Source of the DNA: Collinsella sp. An7
Lineage (GTDB): Bacteria > Actinomycetota > Coriobacteriia > Coriobacteriales > Coriobacteriaceae
Reading direction: 5' to 3'
DNA length: 64,000 bases
Assembly (NCBI RefSeq): GCF_002159335.1
Contig: NZ_NFHP01000001.1
Span: forward strand, 310,001 to 374,000
Shown: positions 60,345 through 64,000 of the stretch, in pieces
Layout of the letters: every line of letters begins with the position of its first letter
Numbering within the stretch: position 1 is the stretch's first letter
The notes under the pieces: model-generated
Seen by the model: only the letters and a program-made list of their open reading frames with translations
What the model was told of the DNA's origin: nothing
Databases searched by the model: none
Made by a program: the position numbers and the translations under genes

Positions 60345-62882
60345 GTGCTTGAGGCTTGCGACGTTTCGTTCTCATATGGTGAGGAGCCGGTGCTCCAAGG
60401 TGTGTCGTTCTCGGTGACGCCTGGAGAGCTTGTGGCACTCGTGGGCGGCAATGGGTCGGGTAAGTCTACGCTCGGCCGCTTGCTTGCTGGCGCGCTTCTG
60501 CCTGAGGCGGGGTCGGTAGTCTGCGAGGGGTTTGATAGCTCGGAGCCGGACTCGCGCCCTGAGGTCCGCCGTATGGTGGGGCTTGTGGTGCAGAACCCCG
60601 CAGATCAGCTGGTGTCCACTGTAGTTGCGGACGAGGTGGGTTTTGGTCCGCAGAACCTTGGGCTCTCTGCCTTTGAGGTGGGCGTGCGAGTCGATGCGGC
60701 TCTTGAGGCCGTGGGACTTGCAGGGTACGGCGCGCGCGAGGTCAACGCCCTTTCTGGCGGGGAGCAGCAGCGCTTGGCGCTTGCCGGCGTGCTTGCCATG
60801 GAGCCCGCCTACCTCGTGCTCGATGAGGCGCTCTCTATGGTCGATAGCGCCGAGCGTCCGCAGTTGCGCGCGCTGGTCCGCCGTCTGGCACGGGAGCGGG
60901 GTATCGGCGTCGTCATGGTGACGCACGACCCCATCGAGGCGCTGGGCGCCGACCGGGTAGTTGTGCTCAAAGAGGGTCGTGTCTCGTGGTCGGGGGAGCC
61001 GGATACGCTCGTTCGCAACGAGCGGGAGCTTCTTGAGCGCGTGCTCATGACGGGGCCGTACGAGCGGGCGTTTTGTACGGCGGTCGATGAGGGCTATAGG
61101 CTTGCCTCTGGCGTAGAGCCGGCGGATTTTGCGGCTTGGCTGGCGGGCGAGGGCCGCGGTGCCTGCGATGCGGTGCGCTCGTGCCTGAGAGGCGTTGAGA
61201 AGGGCGATGCACGCGATCGCCGTGCGGCCGATGGGGTCCAAACCGCGGCGGCGCCGCTATTGAGCGCGAACGGGCTCTCGGTAGGTTACGGCGGACGTGC
61301 CGTGCTCCGCGATGTTTCGCTTGCGCTTGAGGCGGGGACGGTCACGCTTATGGCGGGTGAGTCCGGCGCGGGCAAGTCGACGCTCGCTACGGTCCTTGCC
61401 GGGCTTGCGGAGCCGCTGGCGGGGAGCGTTGCCTACGCGGGGGAGGGGCGTCCTGCCCTTGCCTTCCAGCAGCCAGAGAACCAGCTCTTCTTGGAATCGG
61501 TTGAGGCGGAGCTCGCCTTTGGTCCCCGTCAGCTCGGCTGCGACGAGGCGGAGGTTCGCCGCCGTGTGGGCGAGGCCGCCGAGGCGCTCGGGCTCGATGG
61601 AGAGCTGCTTGCGCGCGACCCGTTCTCGCTCTCGGGCGGACAGTCGCGGCGTGTGGCGCTTGGCTGCGTGCTCACGCTCGACGCATCGGCCGTGATTCTC
61701 GACGAGCCCACCTCAGGGCTCGACGCCGCATCGCGCCGGAGCCTGCACAAGGTGGTGCGCGACCTTGCCCATGCGGGGCGCGCCGTGCTCGTGATCAGCC
61801 ACGATCTCGAGGAATGGCTCGGCGTGGCGGACCGCGTGGTGCTCGTTGCGGGCGGTACGCTCGCGTGGCAGGGGAGCGTGGCCGAGCTGGCGGGCGACCC
61901 GGGGGCGTTCGGGCGCGCCGGGCTTGTCGCGCCGGAGGCTTGGGAGCTTGCACGCCGTCTTGCCGCTACGGCTGGGTGCCCCACGTCGGACGGCAGGGCT
62001 GAACCAACGGCGGCCGATGTCCCTTCACGGGCTGCCGCATCCATCGCCGCCTCGGAGGCGCAACGTGCGCGGGCGGCGTCGGGCGCCGCGTCTGCTCAGA
62101 AGCCCTCAGAGGGCGCAGAATCGGCTTCGTCGCCTCTGGCGGGTGTCGACGCCCGGGTTAAGCTCGTGCTCCTCTTCTGTGCGATTCTGGCGCTCTTTAT
62201 AACGCAGAAGCCCCTCGCCTTTGTCGTGTGGGTGGTCATCGCGCTGGCGCTCGGGCGGCTTGGGGGTATGGGGGTCGGCCGTCTGGTGCGCGCCCTCAGG
62301 CCCGCGGCGGTGCTTCTCTGCTTCATCGTGGCAGCCAATCTTATCTCGTGCGACGGCTCGGCGGCCATTGAGCTGGCGGGGCCGGTGGGCATCAACACGG
62401 CCGGCGCGGCCCGTGCGGCGGCGGCCGTGGCGCGCATCGCGCTCATGGTGGTGTTTTCGGTCGTCGTTACGGCCACCACCACGCCCGTCGCCGTGGCAGA
62501 TGCGTTTGTGCGCCTGGCGCGCCCCCTCGCGCGGCTCCGCGTGCCCGTGGACGAAATCGGCCTGGTACTCTCGCTCGCCCTGCGCTTTATCCCACTCGTC
62601 ATGGACGAGCTCAACCGTGTGCGCCTGGCACAGCGTTCGCGCGGCGTGCGTTTTGACGAGGGCGGCATCGCCGTGCGCATCCGCGTGTGGGGGACGGTGC
62701 TCGTTCCGGTGATGGTGGGGCTCTTCCGCCGGGCCGATCGTCTCGGCGCCGCCATGGACGCGCGCTGCTACCATGAGGGGACGCGCCGGCCGCACGAGCC
62801 GCATCCGCTCACCGACCGGGACCGCGTGCTGCTCATCATGGGGCTCATCATCATCGTCGACCTCGCGCTTGCCGGGCGCTAA
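60345..62882 (+). CDS. ECF transporter: fused EcfA-EcfA'-EcfT polypeptide
   Basis: An 845-residue protein combining three usually separate subunits of the energy-coupling factor module. The first ATPase (residues about 1-240) has GGNGSGKSTLGRLLAG, VVQNPADQLVS, LSGGEQQRLALAGVL and VLDEALSMVD. The second (about 300-530) has GESGAGKSTLATVLAG, AFQQPENQLF, SLSGGQSRRVALG and ILDEPTSGLD. A Ala/Ser-rich linker leads to a CbiQ-like membrane part with RVRLAQRSRGVRFDEGG and AAMDARCYHEG coupling motifs. It energises vitamin or metal uptake with S-components encoded elsewhere. GTG 60345 lies eight bases after GGGAGG. The location between rplQ and truA is typical for ecf genes. Confidence 0.92.
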   Translation: MLEACDVSFSYGEEPVLQGVSFSVTPGELVALVGGNGSGKSTLGRLLAGALLPEAGSVVCEGFDSSEPDSRPEVRRMVGLVVQNPADQLVSTVVADEVGFGPQNLGLSAFEVGVRVDAALEAVGLAGYGAREVNALSGGEQQRLALAGVLAMEPAYLVLDEALSMVDSAERPQLRALVRRLARERGIGVVMVTHDPIEALGADRVVVLKEGRVSWSGEPDTLVRNERELLERVLMTGPYERAFCTAVDEGYRLASGVEPADFAAWLAGEGRGACDAVRSCLRGVEKGDARDRRAADGVQTAAAPLLSANGLSVGYGGRAVLRDVSLALEAGTVTLMAGESGAGKSTLATVLAGLAEPLAGSVAYAGEGRPALAFQQPENQLFLESVEAELAFGPRQLGCDEAEVRRRVGEAAEALGLDGELLARDPFSLSGGQSRRVALGCVLTLDASAVILDEPTSGLDAASRRSLHKVVRDLAHAGRAVLVISHDLEEWLGVADRVVLVAGGTLAWQGSVAELAGDPGAFGRAGLVAPEAWELARRLAATAGCPTSDGRAEPTAADVPSRAAASIAASEAQRARAASGAASAQKPSEGAESASSPLAGVDARVKLVLLFCAILALFITQKPLAFVVWVVIALALGRLGGMGVGRLVRALRPAAVLLCFIVAANLISCDGSAAIELAGPVGINTAGAARAAAAVARIALMVVFSVVVTATTTPVAVADAFVRLARPLARLRVPVDEIGLVLSLALRFIPLVMDELNRVRLAQRSRGVRFDEGGIAVRIRVWGTVLVPVMVGLFRRADRLGAAMDARCYHEGTRRPHEPHPLTDRDRVLLIMGLIIIVDLALAGR

Positions 62883-62917
62883 CCGCTCCGGGCAGGCCGT
62901 GCAAGAAAGGACTCGTC

Positions 62918-63736
62918 ATGCCCACGACCGAAACCACCGCGCCCGCTGCGGGGACGCTCGTCTTTCGCCTGGGGTACGACGGGGCCGCCTATGCGGGTTT
63001 TGCCGAGCAACGCGGCCAGACGACCGTTGCGGGCGAGCTCAGGCGCGCCCTCGAGACCTTTCTGAGGCGCGAGATCGAGCTTACCTGCGCGGGTCGCACC
63101 GATGCGGGTGTTCATGCGCTCAGCCAGTACGTGAGCGTGCCCGCGGTGGACGAGGAGGAGCTTGCCATCACACAGCGCAGGTGGCTCCGCGCCATGGATG
63201 CGCTGCTGCCACGCGACATCGCGGTGAGCGCCGTCTACCATGCCTCACCCGGTTTCTCGGCGCGCTTTGACGCGCAGGCGCGCACCTACATCTATCGCAT
63301 GGCCGACCGTCCGGCGCGCCCGGTGCTCACCCGTCCGCACGTTTGGTGGCTCCGCCAGCCGCTCGACGATGCCGCCATGGCCGAGGGCGCGGCGCATCTG
63401 GTCGGAGAGCACGACTTCAAGAGCTTCTGCAAGGTGGCTTCCGCCATTGGCAAACCCACCTGCCGCAACGTCATGGAGGTCGGCCTTACGCGCGAGGTGG
63501 AGATGGGCGAGGAAGTGCTCGCGCTGCGCATAACGGGAAACGCCTTTTTGCACTCGATGGTCCGCACGATCGTGGGCACACTCGTTGAGGTGGGCATGCA
63601 CCGGCGCGAGCCGGACTGGGTGGCAGAGGTACTCGCCGCGTGCGACCGCCAGGCTGCAGGCCCCACCGCGCCTGCAGACGGCTTGGTGTTCTCGTACGTG
63701 CGCTACCCCGAAGGAAGCCTCACCCTCGCCCCGTAG
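62918..63736 (+). CDS. truA: tRNA pseudouridine(38-40) synthase
   Basis: A 272-residue enzyme modifying positions 38-40 of the anticodon arm. VFRLGYDGAAYAGFAEQRGQ, the catalytic Asp62 in GRTDAGVHALSQ, YIYRM and RNVMEVGL are present, as is NAFLHSMVRTIVGTLVEVG. It starts 35 bases after the ECF gene, probably in the same transcript. rplM-rpsI, which commonly follow, are not within the window. Confidence 0.95.
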   Translation: MPTTETTAPAAGTLVFRLGYDGAAYAGFAEQRGQTTVAGELRRALETFLRREIELTCAGRTDAGVHALSQYVSVPAVDEEELAITQRRWLRAMDALLPRDIAVSAVYHASPGFSARFDAQARTYIYRMADRPARPVLTRPHVWWLRQPLDDAAMAEGAAHLVGEHDFKSFCKVASAIGKPTCRNVMEVGLTREVEMGEEVLALRITGNAFLHSMVRTIVGTLVEVGMHRREPDWVAEVLAACDRQAAGPTAPADGLVFSYVRYPEGSLTLAP

Positions 63737-63739
63737 GCG

Positions 63740-63785
63740 CGCGTGGTGCATTTGGGGACGTGTTCCGTTTGCGCCATTTTCGGGC
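63740..63785 (+). repeat. Family C repeat, copy 4
   Basis: GGGGACGTGTTCC at 63754-63766 followed by GTTTGCGCCATTTT, again directly after a stop codon (truA). It is a single arm without an inverted partner nearby. Confidence 0.75.
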
Positions 63786-63874
63786 CGCTTCGGCTGAATC
63801 TTCATGACAGTCTTCCTCCTTTCGTGAGGCCGGACACTCCTTCACGGAGCCGGCTCCGGTGCAGTTCGCCTGCC

Positions 63875-63940
63875 GGGCGGGGCGGTGATGGGTCGGGCGA
63901 TTTCGCGAAGTGCTGAGCCCGACCCTTCACCGCCCCGCCC
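63875..63940 (+). repeat. Hairpin repeat, family B-like, copy 4
   Basis: Arms 63875-63898 and 63917-63940 (24 bases, one mismatch) enclose an 18-base loop GATTTCGCGAAGTGCTGA that shares CGCGAAG with the other family B cores. A further outer stem TTCGCCTGC / GCAGGCGAA extends it. The final 60 bases of the window show nothing else. Confidence 0.65.
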
Positions 63941-64000
63941 AACCAGCGGGCCCACCGCCGCAGGCGAAGTGTGGTGTAGCCGTGGTGAACATCTGTACTC

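Overview
The window is GC-rich, gene-dense bacterial chromosome dominated by the RNA polymerase and ribosomal-protein super-cluster. An actinobacterial-style order (rpoB-rpoC, rpsL-rpsG-fusA, S10/spc/alpha genes, ecf transporter, truA), a Zn-ribbon S14, anaerobe-type genes (Fe-S aldo/keto reductase, a hydroxysteroid-dehydrogenase-like SDR) and several family-level peculiarities suggest a gut Coriobacteriia member, most likely Collinsella or a close relative. That placement is inference from gene content, not from a marker comparison.

Layout. 1-9.5 kb: housekeeping and accessory genes (end of an Fe-S aldo/keto reductase, GNAT, duplicated membrane protein, UvrA paralogue without the UvrB-binding insertion, deformylase homologue lacking the catalytic Glu, M18 aminopeptidase, SotB-like efflux pump, two proteins of unknown function). 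9.8-11.2 kb: PurF-like protein without its nucleophilic Cys, followed by structured repeats. 11.9-16.2 kb: APC permease, class III PLP enzyme, APH-fold kinase and variant P-II, readable as an amino-alcohol or amino-acid catabolic unit. 16.4-18.1 kb: XRE HTH fused to an AlaA-type aminotransferase. 18.6-20.6 kb: galU and a polyprenyl-type glycosyltransferase.

21.2-29.2 kb: rpoB-rpoC with an unusual RpoB rifampicin/fork-loop region and an extra helical domain on RpoC. 29.4-31.9 kb: accessory insert (membrane protein plus LytTR regulator; DUF559-like protein flanked by repeats). 32.6-36.1 kb: rpsL-rpsG-fusA-rpsJ without tuf. 36.3-37.1 kb: a minus-strand SDR resembling 7-alpha-hydroxysteroid dehydrogenase. 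37.6-43.4 kb: rplC to rplX. 43.6-47.8 kb: minus-strand pseudouridine synthase, U32 peptidase-family protein and PTS EIIA. 48.1-54.4 kb: rplE to map. 54.5-56.2 kb: AT-rich island. 56.6-60.0 kb: infA-rpmJ-rpsM-rpsK-rpsD-rpoA-rplQ. 60.3-63.7 kb: a one-polypeptide EcfA-EcfA'-EcfT transporter and truA.

The normally continuous ribosomal cluster is therefore cut into several transcription units, each with its own visible terminator and/or promoter. The intergenic spaces carry at least three families of self-complementary repeats. In two of them the loop is conserved while the stem sequences differ yet still pair, which suggests selected nucleic-acid structure. No rRNA, tRNA or CRISPR was seen.
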